A stretch of DNA of 64,000 nucleotides, taken from contig NZ_JAIGNR010000001.1 of assembly GCF_019711595.1 (NCBI RefSeq), positions 434,001-498,000 of the forward strand, given 5' to 3'. The notes beneath the pieces were generated by a model that was not told the DNA's origin, did no database searches, and saw only the letters and a list, made by a program, of their open reading frames with translations. Of this stretch, positions 55,596-62,911 are shown in pieces. Numbering within the stretch: position 1 is the stretch's first letter; every line of letters begins with the position of its first letter. The position numbers were made by a program, and so were the translations under genes. The stretch is from Qipengyuania sphaerica. GTDB taxonomy: Bacteria > Pseudomonadota > Alphaproteobacteria > Sphingomonadales > Sphingomonadaceae.

Positions 55596-56309
55596 TCAAT
55601 TCGGTCGCTTCTGCACTTGTGCAGCAAGCATGGCGATTTCCGGCATTTCGGCCAGCAGGCCGTCGAGAGCATCGGTAACCAGCTGCTGGGCGCTGCTGCC
55701 GCGAACGGTGCAGGCCAGGCGCAGCATCAGGTGACGCTCCGGATCAAGACGCAGCGTGAAGGCTGCACGCTTGCCCTTGGCCGCCGCTTTCGAGCGGGCC
55801 GGGGCAGGCTTGATGGCTTTGGGAAGGACGACCGGCGCTTCGTATTCCTCGAAGTCTTCCTCGTCGTCTTCGTTATCGGCTGCGAACGGGGCCTTACCTT
55901 CGAGGCGATCGGCAATCCGGTCGAGCGATTCGCGAACTTGGTTCTGTCCGCCAGTGCTGTCCTTGCTCTGGAGCGGGTTGATCGAAACCACGCGGGCCGA
56001 GGTATCATCCTCTTCTTCCGCGTCGTAATCGTCGCGCTCGTCGATCGGGGGCAGGGCGGGCTTCTTGATCAGGCCCGATTCGGCAAGCGAGGCCGAGTTG
56101 GCGCTGCGTACGGGCGCCTGCACCTGCTCTGCCTGCTGGGCGGGAGCATCCTCGCCCATGTCGTTCCATCCCAGGTCCTCGAGATTGGCCGCAGCAGCCA
56201 CGCCATCGACGGGGCCGAGCACTGCCGACTGCGGACGCATGGCAGGCTTCGCGCCGCCCTTGCGTGCAAGCAGGGTAGAGGAGAGAGATGCGAAATTGGC
56301 GTCTGACAT
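55596..56309 (-). CDS. ParA-linked protein with C-terminal ribbon-helix-helix-like domain
   Basis: A 237-residue protein. The first about 160 residues are low-complexity, acidic in the middle (DDYDAEEEDDTSARVV and ADNEDDEEDFEEYEAPV) and look disordered. The last about 55 residues, KGKRAAFTLRLDPERHLMLRL followed by CTVRGSSAQQLVTDALDGLLAE, match the strand-helix-helix pattern of ribbon-helix-helix DNA-binding proteins. It is encoded 34 bp after parA. By analogy with ParA partners lacking ParB, it may be the DNA-binding adaptor of the ParA ATPase. I do not recognise an exact family. Confidence 0.7.
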   Translation of the reverse strand: MSDANFASLSSTLLARKGGAKPAMRPQSAVLGPVDGVAAAANLEDLGWNDMGEDAPAQQAEQVQAPVRSANSASLAESGLIKKPALPPIDERDDYDAEEEDDTSARVVSINPLQSKDSTGGQNQVRESLDRIADRLEGKAPFAADNEDDEEDFEEYEAPVVLPKAIKPAPARSKAAAKGKRAAFTLRLDPERHLMLRLACTVRGSSAQQLVTDALDGLLAEMPEIAMLAAQVQKRPN

Positions 56310-56343
56310 CCGGCTGGCCTTTCGCCTGTCCTAAAAGCTACTC

Positions 56344-57069
56344 TTACTGTGCGACGCGGCGACCGAAGCCACCGGCCGGGCGATGCATTCCGGGCTGCTG
56401 GTGCGTAGCGGCCTGCTGGTTCGGCGCAGCGAACACAGTGCGGCGGAACTGCTTTTCCAGGCGGTCCGAAATGTATTTCCAGAGAGCTGTGACCTCGGCT
56501 GCCGAGCGGCTTTCCGGGTCGACCTCCATCACCGTGCGGCCGTCGATCATCGAGGCGGCGAAATCGGTGCGGTGGTGAAGCGTGATCGGGGCGACCGTAC
56601 CGTGCTGCGAGAGCGCGACGGCGGCTTCCGAAGTGATCTTGGCCTTGGGTGTTGCCGCGTTGACCACGAAGATCAGCGACTTGCCGGCGCGTTCGCACAG
56701 GTCGACCGTCGCACCGACGGCACGAAGATCGTGCGGGCTCGGGCGGGTCGGAACCACGATCAGCTCGGCAACCGAGATGACCGACTGGATCGCCATGGTG
56801 ATTGCGGGCGGCGTATCGATGACCGCAAGCTTGAAGCCCTGCTGGCGCAGGATCGCAAGGTCGGCCGCAAGCCGTGCAACGGTGGTCTGGGCGAAGGCGG
56901 GCAATTCCGCTTCACGTTCGTTCCACCAGTCGGCGAGCGACCCCTGCGGGTCGATGTCGATCAGGACGACCGGGCCAGCGCCCGCTCGCTGGGCCTGAAC
57001 GGCCAGATGTCCGGAGAGCGTGGTTTTACCCGATCCGCCCTTCTGCGATGCCAAAGCCAGTACACGCAA
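56344..57069 (-). CDS. ParA family ATPase
   Basis: A 241-residue MinD/ParA ATPase. The deviant Walker A is ALASQKGGSGKTTLSGHLA, the Walker A' region is LIDIDPQGSLADWW, and Walker B-like IDTPPAI follows. The C-terminal tail (about 205-241) is basic and Gln/Pro-rich and unusual for the family. No parB is adjacent; the next gene encodes a ribbon-helix-helix-like protein, followed by a SPOR lipoprotein, suggesting positioning of an envelope or DNA cargo rather than plasmid partitioning. Upstream repeats may be its operator or centromere-like site. Chromosomal ParA of the parAB pair is usually linked to gidB/rsmG, which is not here. Confidence 0.88.
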   Translation of the reverse strand: MRVLALASQKGGSGKTTLSGHLAVQAQRAGAGPVVLIDIDPQGSLADWWNEREAELPAFAQTTVARLAADLAILRQQGFKLAVIDTPPAITMAIQSVISVAELIVVPTRPSPHDLRAVGATVDLCERAGKSLIFVVNAATPKAKITSEAAVALSQHGTVAPITLHHRTDFAASMIDGRTVMEVDPESRSAAEVTALWKYISDRLEKQFRRTVFAAPNQQAATHQQPGMHRPAGGFGRRVAQ

Positions 57070-57153
57070 GGCTAGGTCCCCCTATTAGCGCCTGTATCCA
57101 TACTCATGCCGCTTGTTGTCGCGGCGGTCTCGAACTGGGGGATCGCAGACTAC

Positions 57154-57194
57154 CCCTAATTTAGGGTTAACACCGCGAAACTTTTGAACCCTAA
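57154..57194. repeat. TTAGGG inverted-repeat cluster upstream of parA
   Basis: Three copies of TTAGGG occur within 41 bp: CCCTAA-T-TTAGGG at 57154-57166 forms a 13-bp palindrome, and AACCCTAA at 57187 is the inverse complement of TTAGGGTT at 57161. They lie 85-125 bp upstream of parA, between it and a divergent DUF418 gene. A GGGCAA/TTGCCC hairpin followed by GTTTT at 57202-57227 lies beyond. The rest of this 281-bp gap holds no convincing gene. Confidence 0.6.
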
Positions 57195-57350
57195 GGTGAG
57201 TGGGCAAGGGGCCTCATTGCCCGTTTTCCACGCCCCGTTTGCGGTTGGCGATCCCGTCAACTGCGAAGTCCAAAGCTGTTGGTTTCTTATTGCCAGCTAT
57301 GGGCCTTCGCTTTCGAGACGCTAGGTGTGCCACGACAAAGCTAAGGAAGT

Positions 57351-58646
57351 ATGGACGAGCCGATGAGCGCAGGCGTCGAGGATAATGCGGGAACTTCCGA
57401 TGGCCCGCAGCCTGTTGCACTGGCGGGCGGCCGAATTGCGAGCCTCGATTTTGTCCGCGGTATCGCGGTGATGGGCATCCTCGTCGCCAATATCGTTTCG
57501 ATGGGCCAGCCGCAGACCGCCTATCCCTATCCCGGCGCGTTCACTTCGGGCCATTCGCCGGCAGAGGACTGGATGTGGGTGTCCCAGCTGGTGCTGATCG
57601 ACGGCAAGATGCGCGGACTTTTCACGATTCTGTTCGGTGCCGGGCTCTATCTCTTCATGGAGAAAGTATGGGAGAAAGGTGCCACGCGCCTGCTGCAGGT
57701 GCGTCGGCTCCTGTGGCTCGGCCTCTTCGGGCTGCTTCACTATTACCTGCTGTGGCAGGGCGACATCCTGTTCGCCTATGCGGTGAGCGGGCTGATCGCG
57801 GTGCTGTTCTGCCTCGACCTGGCGCCGCGCCAGCAGCTCGTCCTGGGGCTCCTCGGGTATGTCTGCGGGGTGCTGTTCTATGGCCTGTCGACCATATTCA
57901 TGCAGCAGATGGCCGACGGGCCCGTACCGGATAATGCGATGCAGGCCGAAACGCGCGCCGCGTTTGTCGAAATGGCCGAGGCCGACATCGCTGACGGCCA
58001 GCTTGAGACCGCGATCAGGCAAGACGGTAGCTATGGCGAACTGGTTGCGCATGTCTTCAAGGAACACGGGCGTGACCCATTCTACGAAATTCTCAATTTT
58101 CCATTCGAGACACTGCCTTTGATGCTCATCGGCATGGCCCTGTACCGAACCGGGTTCTTCAACGGGGGTTTTGAGCGAAGGACGATGCTGCGGTACGGTT
58201 TGTTTGCAATACTCGGCGGAGGTGCGCTCACCCTCTGGATCGGGCTCGCAACGAAGGCTGCGGGTCTCACATATTACGGGACCTATGCCGCATTGGTCGG
58301 CTGGAACATGATACCGCAATTGATGATGACCCTGGGCTATCTCGCGCTCCTCGTCGCCTTTGCGCCGCGTGCCGGGGGATGGCTCGGCGCGCGGGTTTCC
58401 GCAGCGGGACGGGCCGCCTTTACCAACTATCTCGGGACTTCGCTCATCATGCTGCTGGTGTTCGGCAACTGGGGCCTCGACCTGTTCGGACAGTTTGGCC
58501 GGACAGAGCTTTATATGACCGTGATTGCGACATGGGCGGTAATGCTCGGATGGTCTAAGCCATGGCTAGATCGCTACCGCTATGGCCCGCTCGAATGGCT
58601 TTGGCGGTGCCTGACCTACGGCCGCCTGTTCGAACTCCGTCGCTGA
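57351..58646 (+). CDS. DUF418 membrane protein (YeiB-like)
   Basis: A 431-residue protein with about ten hydrophobic segments. The family start GGRIASLDFVRGIAVMGILVANIVSMGQPQ and the C-terminal FTNYLGTSLIMLLVFGNWGLDLFG pattern mark it as DUF418, as in E. coli YeiB and B. subtilis relatives. The function is not established; some relatives resemble acyltransferase-3 type membrane proteins. TAAGGAAGT precedes the ATG. It ends 11 bp before a Fur-like box leading to bfd, so its own expression is not obviously iron-linked. Confidence 0.88.
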   Translation: MDEPMSAGVEDNAGTSDGPQPVALAGGRIASLDFVRGIAVMGILVANIVSMGQPQTAYPYPGAFTSGHSPAEDWMWVSQLVLIDGKMRGLFTILFGAGLYLFMEKVWEKGATRLLQVRRLLWLGLFGLLHYYLLWQGDILFAYAVSGLIAVLFCLDLAPRQQLVLGLLGYVCGVLFYGLSTIFMQQMADGPVPDNAMQAETRAAFVEMAEADIADGQLETAIRQDGSYGELVAHVFKEHGRDPFYEILNFPFETLPLMLIGMALYRTGFFNGGFERRTMLRYGLFAILGGGALTLWIGLATKAAGLTYYGTYAALVGWNMIPQLMMTLGYLALLVAFAPRAGGWLGARVSAAGRAAFTNYLGTSLIMLLVFGNWGLDLFGQFGRTELYMTVIATWAVMLGWSKPWLDRYRYGPLEWLWRCLTYGRLFELRR

Positions 58647-58657
58647 TTCCTTGCTAT

Positions 58658-58672
58658 TGAGAATAATTCGCA
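58658..58672 (+). promoter_or_regulatory. Fur-like box upstream of bfd (distal)
   Basis: TGAGAATAATTCGCA is a 7-1-7 dyad with 6 of 7 arm positions paired and is 13 of 15 identical to the TonB receptor box at 7963. It lies 44 bp upstream of the bfd ATG. Confidence 0.68.
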
Positions 58673-58685
58673 TTACATCTGCTTT

Positions 58686-58700
58686 TGCGAATCACTCGCA
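58686..58700 (+). promoter_or_regulatory. Fur-like box upstream of bfd (proximal)
   Basis: TGCGAATCACTCGCA is another 7-1-7 dyad with 6 of 7 arm pairs, embedded in TTTGCGA-ATCAC-TCGCAAA. Its centre is 28 bp from the distal box, and it ends just before the AAGGAG ribosome binding site. Confidence 0.65.
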
Positions 58701-58716
58701 AAGGAGCTAGAAGCGC

Positions 58717-58911
58717 ATGTACGTCTGCATCTGCAACGCCATTAGGGAAAACGAGCTGCGCAATGTCGCGCGCCGGTGCCCCGGCGATGCCGAGGCTTGC
58801 TATGCCGCGCTGGGCAAGCGCCCTTCCTGCGGCACCTGCCTGGATGACGCCGAGGACATCATCTTCGAAGAGCGTGAAATGGCGTTCGAGCCGACCAGCG
58901 TCGCCGCCTAG
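58717..58911 (+). CDS. bfd: Bacterioferritin-associated ferredoxin Bfd
   Basis: A 64-residue [2Fe-2S] protein that binds bacterioferritin and reduces its stored ferric iron so it can be released. The cluster ligands are four cysteines: MYVCICNAI (Cys4, Cys6) and RPSCGTCLDD (Cys38, Cys41), exactly the Bfd arrangement. Length equals E. coli Bfd (64). An AAGGAG site precedes the start by 9 bp. bfr follows after 125 bp. Two Fur-like boxes upstream fit induction of bfd when iron is scarce. Confidence 0.96.
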   Translation: MYVCICNAIRENELRNVARRCPGDAEACYAALGKRPSCGTCLDDAEDIIFEEREMAFEPTSVAA

Positions 58912-58940
58912 TTTTCGCTACTGAAAATCGCTCGCAACTG

Positions 58941-58959
58941 GCGGAATTCCGCGGTTTTT
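58941..58959 (+). terminator. Possible attenuator between bfd and bfr
   Basis: The palindrome GCGGAATTCCGC is followed by GGTTTTT, giving a short stem plus T5 between bfd and bfr. It could give partial termination so the two genes are expressed in different amounts. Stem is short, so support is moderate. Confidence 0.4.
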
Positions 58960-59036
58960 CTCGCTCTCTGCCCTTGCCGCCTACTGTGTCGGAGCGCATA
59001 AGGCGGCGACTCGAATTGCAGCGGAGACAGCAAGCC

Positions 59037-59528
59037 ATGAAGGGCGATCCCAAGGTCATCGAATTCCTCAACAAGGCGCTCACCAACGAGCTGACCGCGA
59101 TCAACCAGTACTGGCTGCACTACCGCGTCCTCAACGATTGGGGTGTTACCAAGCTCGCCGAATACGAGCGGCACGAGAGCATCGATGAGATGAAGCATGC
59201 CGATGTTCTGGCGGAACGTGTGCTGTTCCTTGGCGGACTTCCCAACTTTCAGGCGATCCACAAGCTGAAGGTGGGCGAAACGGTCGAGGAAATCCTCAGG
59301 GCCGACCTGGCGGTCGAGATGGAAGCTATCCCGCTATTGAAGGATGCGATCGCGCATTGCGAAGAGGTCCGCGACTACACCAGCCGCGAGATCTTCGAGC
59401 GCATCCTCGAAAGCGAGGAAGAGCATGTCGATTTCCTCGAAACGCAGTTCGACATGATCGAGCGGATGGGATTGCAGAATTACGTCCAGCTCCAGTCGAA
59501 ACCGGCGGGCGAGGGCGAGGAGGGCTAG
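59037..59528 (+). CDS. bfr: Bacterioferritin
   Basis: A 163-residue haem-containing ferritin that oxidises and stores iron in a 24-mer. The di-iron ferroxidase ligands are all present at the canonical places: Glu18 (ALTNELTAIN), Glu51 and His54 (DEMKHAD), Glu94 (LAVEME), Glu127 and His130 (ESEEEH). Met52 is the haem-binding methionine between subunits. GGAGACAGCAAGCC precedes this ATG; a longer upstream reading frame is not family-like. It follows bfd and overlaps the stop of a small convergent gene in CTAG. Confidence 0.97.
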   Translation: MKGDPKVIEFLNKALTNELTAINQYWLHYRVLNDWGVTKLAEYERHESIDEMKHADVLAERVLFLGGLPNFQAIHKLKVGETVEEILRADLAVEMEAIPLLKDAIAHCEEVRDYTSREIFERILESEEEHVDFLETQFDMIERMGLQNYVQLQSKPAGEGEEG

Positions 59529-59749
59529 CCACGGGGCTGGTCGGGTACGATCTCCCAGAATGTCGCGTGATCGCCGCCGTGCTTGGTCAAGCGGCCAAGA
59601 CGGCGTTCGCCATCCCACAATTCGGCGCTTCCTCTTTCGACATTGATGTCAGCAATCGCGAGGGCCGTGTGGACATCGATTGCGCCCATCCTCACGACAT
59701 CCCCATGGACCGAGTGGCGCAGTTCCAAAGCAAGCTGAAGTCGCGTCAT
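59525..59749 (-). CDS. Small hypothetical protein
   Basis: A 74-residue protein starting MTRLQLALELRHSVHGDVVRMG and ending FWEIVPDQPRG. It has no transmembrane or signal segment and no recognised motif; it looks globular with alternating strands. AGGAGAACTTCG precedes the ATG, a good ribosome binding site, and longer frames upstream lack one. Its stop shares CTAG with the convergent bfr stop. It could be a conserved sphingomonad hypothetical, but I do not recognise it. Confidence 0.6.
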   Translation of the reverse strand: MTRLQLALELRHSVHGDVVRMGAIDVHTALAIADINVERGSAELWDGERRLGRLTKHGGDHATFWEIVPDQPRG

Positions 59750-60044
59750 CGAAGTTCTCCTCATGCCTGGAAACAAAGTGCGCAGCGATATCTGAACGCC
59801 AGATAACCGCATTCCTGCGGTCTTACCGTAGGGTCGTCTTGTCGCGGTAAGGTCCAGATATTGCGGCAAAGCGTGTCGTCCGACACTGCCTTTCACCGCG
59901 CTCGCGCCCGTTTCGCGACACGCAATTGCCATTGACTCCCTGTTCGCGAGGGCGCAGCCAAGGGGGACCAGGGCGGGATTTCAAGATGGATCGCACCTTC
60001 CCGGTATCGTGGGTCGTTAGCACCAACGAATTGGGGGACTGCAT
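59750..60044. other. Intergenic region with an inverted repeat
   Basis: A 295-bp gap between the divergent small gene and an exported hypothetical. It holds one 7-bp inverted repeat, CTTACCG/CGGTAAG at 59822-59851 with a 17-base spacer, which could be an operator or hairpin. No other gene-like signal was seen. Confidence 0.4.
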
Positions 60045-60512
60045 ATGAAGACCATTCTGAAATACGCCGGACTGGCAGCGGCAGCTGCTGTTATGACCAC
60101 TTCCACCTCGGCGAATGCGCAATTGCGCGTTTGGGAAGATTACACACCTGCGGAGAACGTTGTCGAACTGACCTACGTCAAGGTCGATGAGGGGCAGCTC
60201 GACACCTATCTCGAAGGCCTCAAACAGACGTGGGTGCAGGCACACGAGGTCAACAAGACGCTCGGCACCGTGGAAAGCTACGGCATCTATACGGTTCCTT
60301 ACGGCTCCAACGAGGTGAACCTCGTGCTCCGGGTGACATATCCGAACATGGCCGCGCTCAATACGAGCAAGGAGCAATACGACCGGTTCATGGATGCCTG
60401 GGGCAACGCCAACCAAGAAAACAGCACCCGCACCGTTCGCGAGGTCTATAACAATATCCGCAAGATCAAGGGCACCTACCTGCTCCGCGGCCTGACCATC
60501 GATCTCGACTGA
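60045..60512 (+). CDS. Exported hypothetical protein
   Basis: A 155-residue protein with a Sec signal peptide MKTILKYAGLAAAAAVMTTSTSANA cleaved before QLRVWED. The mature part is about 130 residues with no Cys and no recognised motif; the region YTPAENVVELTYVKVDEGQLDTYLEGL reads like an alpha/beta dimeric barrel or small periplasmic fold. GGGGGACTGCAT precedes the ATG. It ends before a perfect 14-bp hairpin. I cannot name a family, though it resembles small periplasmic proteins annotated as hypothetical in related genomes. Confidence 0.7.
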   Translation: MKTILKYAGLAAAAAVMTTSTSANAQLRVWEDYTPAENVVELTYVKVDEGQLDTYLEGLKQTWVQAHEVNKTLGTVESYGIYTVPYGSNEVNLVLRVTYPNMAALNTSKEQYDRFMDAWGNANQENSTRTVREVYNNIRKIKGTYLLRGLTIDLD

Positions 60513-60530
60513 TCCGTCCGAGAGCAATAC

Positions 60531-60561
60531 GCGGGGGCGATGAGTAGCTCATCGCCCCCGC
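60531..60561. terminator. Perfect 14-bp hairpin between convergent genes
   Basis: GCGGGGGCGATGAG pairs perfectly with CTCATCGCCCCCGC across TAG. It is the longest perfect stem seen, lying between the converging exported hypothetical and TPR genes. No T-tract follows either strand, as is often the case for sphingomonad terminators. Confidence 0.7.
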
Positions 60562-60568
60562 CAAGCGT

Positions 60569-62347
60569 CTAGAGCCTGTCCATCGACAGCCAGCCTGTGT
60601 CGCCCTGCCAGATTTCTTCCAGCTTCGCCTTGGCGGCCCGGGCCTCCATCCGGTTGCCCGCTGCAGCCTGCGCCTTCGACAATCCATAGAGCGCCCAGCC
60701 ATTGTTTGGCGCCTGAAAGAGCGCCTTGCGGAAGGCGGCCACGGCCTCCTCGTGCCGGCCAAGCTTGTAGAGGGCAGCCCCACGCGATTGCGCGATCGGG
60801 TAATACCAGAAAGGCGGTTCGGAATAGGGGATGGTCGCCTCAATGCTTTCCGCCAGTTCGAAGTAGCGAACGGCGGAGGCTGCGTCGCCATTGGCCAGTG
60901 CGAGTCGTCCGCGCGCGGCGGCCGAAGCCAGCTTGACGAGATCGGGTGCGGGGAAAAACTGCTCGGTCATAGCGACCACGCCGGGCGCATCGACCATTCC
61001 ATCGATCTCGGCAATAGTCGCCTCGGCGCTGGCTGTGTCGCCCGCCAGTGCATGGCCGACCGAGCGGGCATAGAGCCGCATAGCATCGACATAGGCGAGT
61101 TCCGATTTCTCGCGCGTCAGCCCCAGGATGGCTTGTGGCGAACCCGTTTGCGCCAGCGCGAAATGCGGCGCTGCATGGATCGCCTGCACCCAGGCCAGCT
61201 CCTTGGCGACATCGGCGTCGAGGATGGCCTCGAGCCGCGCCGTTTCGCTCGCCACTGCGCCCAGATTTCCGACCATCTGCGCGCTGGTCAGCAGGAAGTG
61301 GACGTTGTGCGGATAGTAGCCGTAGCGATAGAGCGCATCCTGCGGTGCGCTGGCGAGATAGGCCTCGTCGGCACGCGCGGCGGCGATGTTCGCCTCCATC
61401 GAATCCGAATAGCGCCCGATCCGATAGTAGATATGTGCGGGCATATGGACGAGGTGTCCAAGTGCGCGAGGGCCGCTCCGGTTGAGCTCGTCGGCGGCTG
61501 CTTCGGCACGGCTCGGGTCGGGTCCGTTTTCGAGCAGGTGGATGAGCAGGTGCGAGGCCTGCGGATGCTGCGGATTGCGCGCCAGCACCGTCTCGATGCG
61601 TCCGACCGCCTCGCCGATGCGTGGCTGGGGTTGCTTATCCTCGGTCCAGTAGTTCCACGGCGTGGTGTTCATCGCCGCTTCGGCTGCGAGGATTTGCAGA
61701 TCGTCGTTACCCGAATTGGCATTGGCGAGCGCGGCCATGGCATCGGCATATTGCGCGTCGAGTGCGGCACGGTTGCCATCTGCCGAGTAGCGCTGGCGCT
61801 GCGCAGCGATGATGGCGCGCTCGGTTGCGCTGGCATCGGCGGCAAGCTCGGTCGCGCGGTCGAGCGCGGCAAGCGCATCGCGGTTGGCCTGCGCGTCCAT
61901 CCCGGCATTGATGTTCGGCCCGTTGGCAAGCGCCACGCCCCACCAGCACATTGCGCAGTCGGGAGCGAGGCGGGCGGCTTCGCGGAAGCTGCGGATGGCG
62001 GCCTTGTGGTTGAAGCCGTAGGTCAAAGCGAGGCCTTGGTCGAAATAGCTTCGTGCCTCGCCGGTCAGGCCCGTGGCGGGGATGTCAAAGCGCCCGGTAT
62101 TGCCGATAAGGCCGATGCTGGCGGACATGGCGAGCTGGCTTGCGCCATAGGTTTCGGCGAGCGCGAGCCGCTTGTCGAGCGCGTCGGCCCCGGTGAAGAA
62201 GCCGCGGCAGGCGTTGCGGCCGGGCAGAGTCGGATCGAGCGCCGCGAGCTGGGCATCGCTCAGCGCGGCGGATGTCGGCGTGGACATCGAACCTGAAAGG
62301 GCGAGGGGGGTAGCAAGGGCAAGGCCCAGAGTGGCTGTGGTTTTCAT
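60569..62347 (-). CDS. Exported TPR-repeat protein
   Basis: A 592-residue protein with a signal-like N-terminus (MKTTATLGLALATPLALSGS) and many TPR-type helices, e.g. FDQGLALTYGFNHKAAIRSFREAARLAP, YADAMAALANANSGNDDLQILAAE, and C-terminal EEAVAAFRKALFQAPNNGWALYGLSKAQAAAG. The middle has CAMCWWGVALANGPNINAGMD, a CxxC motif followed by Trp-Trp that is characteristic of a known but uncharacterised TPR family, and conserved His-Met-Pro-Ala-His (LGHLVHMPAHIYYRIGRY). The latter may bind metal or haem; this is inference. The start follows GGAGACCGACC. The function is unknown. Confidence 0.75.
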   Translation of the reverse strand: MKTTATLGLALATPLALSGSMSTPTSAALSDAQLAALDPTLPGRNACRGFFTGADALDKRLALAETYGASQLAMSASIGLIGNTGRFDIPATGLTGEARSYFDQGLALTYGFNHKAAIRSFREAARLAPDCAMCWWGVALANGPNINAGMDAQANRDALAALDRATELAADASATERAIIAAQRQRYSADGNRAALDAQYADAMAALANANSGNDDLQILAAEAAMNTTPWNYWTEDKQPQPRIGEAVGRIETVLARNPQHPQASHLLIHLLENGPDPSRAEAAADELNRSGPRALGHLVHMPAHIYYRIGRYSDSMEANIAAARADEAYLASAPQDALYRYGYYPHNVHFLLTSAQMVGNLGAVASETARLEAILDADVAKELAWVQAIHAAPHFALAQTGSPQAILGLTREKSELAYVDAMRLYARSVGHALAGDTASAEATIAEIDGMVDAPGVVAMTEQFFPAPDLVKLASAAARGRLALANGDAASAVRYFELAESIEATIPYSEPPFWYYPIAQSRGAALYKLGRHEEAVAAFRKALFQAPNNGWALYGLSKAQAAAGNRMEARAAKAKLEEIWQGDTGWLSMDRL

Positions 62348-62422
62348 GGTCGGTCTCCGTGGGCGACCCATGAAACGGCTGTTTTCTTTTGGTCTTAGCA
62401 GCCCGTGTACGAGTCGGCCAAA

Positions 62423-62911
62423 TCAGGGGCCATACTTGCGCTCTTCCATCCGTTCACGGTTACGCCGTGCTGCCACGCGCGTTTCGAGTAGGAAAGAGGC
62501 AAGGCCAGCCATCAGCAGGCCCATCGTCAGGACCCAGGTGAAAGCCACCAGCGTGCCGAGGGGGGCTTTCACGAAAGCGCTCACGAACAGCAGCATGATG
62601 ACGATGCTAATGGTGAAAGCTGCCGCCGTGCTCAGCATCACCGCACGCTGCGCATGGATGCGGCGCTTTTCCAGCGCGGGCAGTTCGACGAGCAGCTCGT
62701 TGGCCTCGTCTTCCTTGGTCGCCTTGAGGATCTTCTCGATCTTGTTTGCGACCCAGATCAGCCGGTTGGTCATCACGTTCATGACCGCGCCGATGCCCGC
62801 CAGCAGGAAGGCGGGAGCCATCGACAATTGCACCACGTTCTGCACGCGGATCGAGGAGCTGGTGCGTTCGAGCAGCTCGAAACCGGGTATCACCAGCAGC
62901 AGGTCAATCAC
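62423..62911 (-). CDS. DUF2721 membrane protein
   Basis: A 162-residue protein with three hydrophobic segments. APAFLLAGIGAVMNVMTNRLIWVANKIEKIL is the DUF2721 signature, with the conserved Asn before the second segment. The start is a GTG that overlaps the der stop region by 8 bp; an ATG 48 bp upstream would lie deep within der. Function is unknown; family proteins are small inner-membrane proteins. It follows der on the same strand and is probably co-transcribed with it. Confidence 0.75.
   Translation of the reverse strand: MIDLLLVIPGFELLERTSSSIRVQNVVQLSMAPAFLLAGIGAVMNVMTNRLIWVANKIEKILKATKEDEANELLVELPALEKRRIHAQRAVMLSTAAAFTISIVIMLLFVSAFVKAPLGTLVAFTWVLTMGLLMAGLASFLLETRVAARRNRERMEERKYGP

Noticed and set aside
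57202..57227. GGGCAA/TTGCCC hairpin with GTTTT as a terminator of an unseen plus-strand RNA
   Set aside because: No plus-strand gene or promoter precedes it; a 6-bp stem alone is not enough to call a small RNA.
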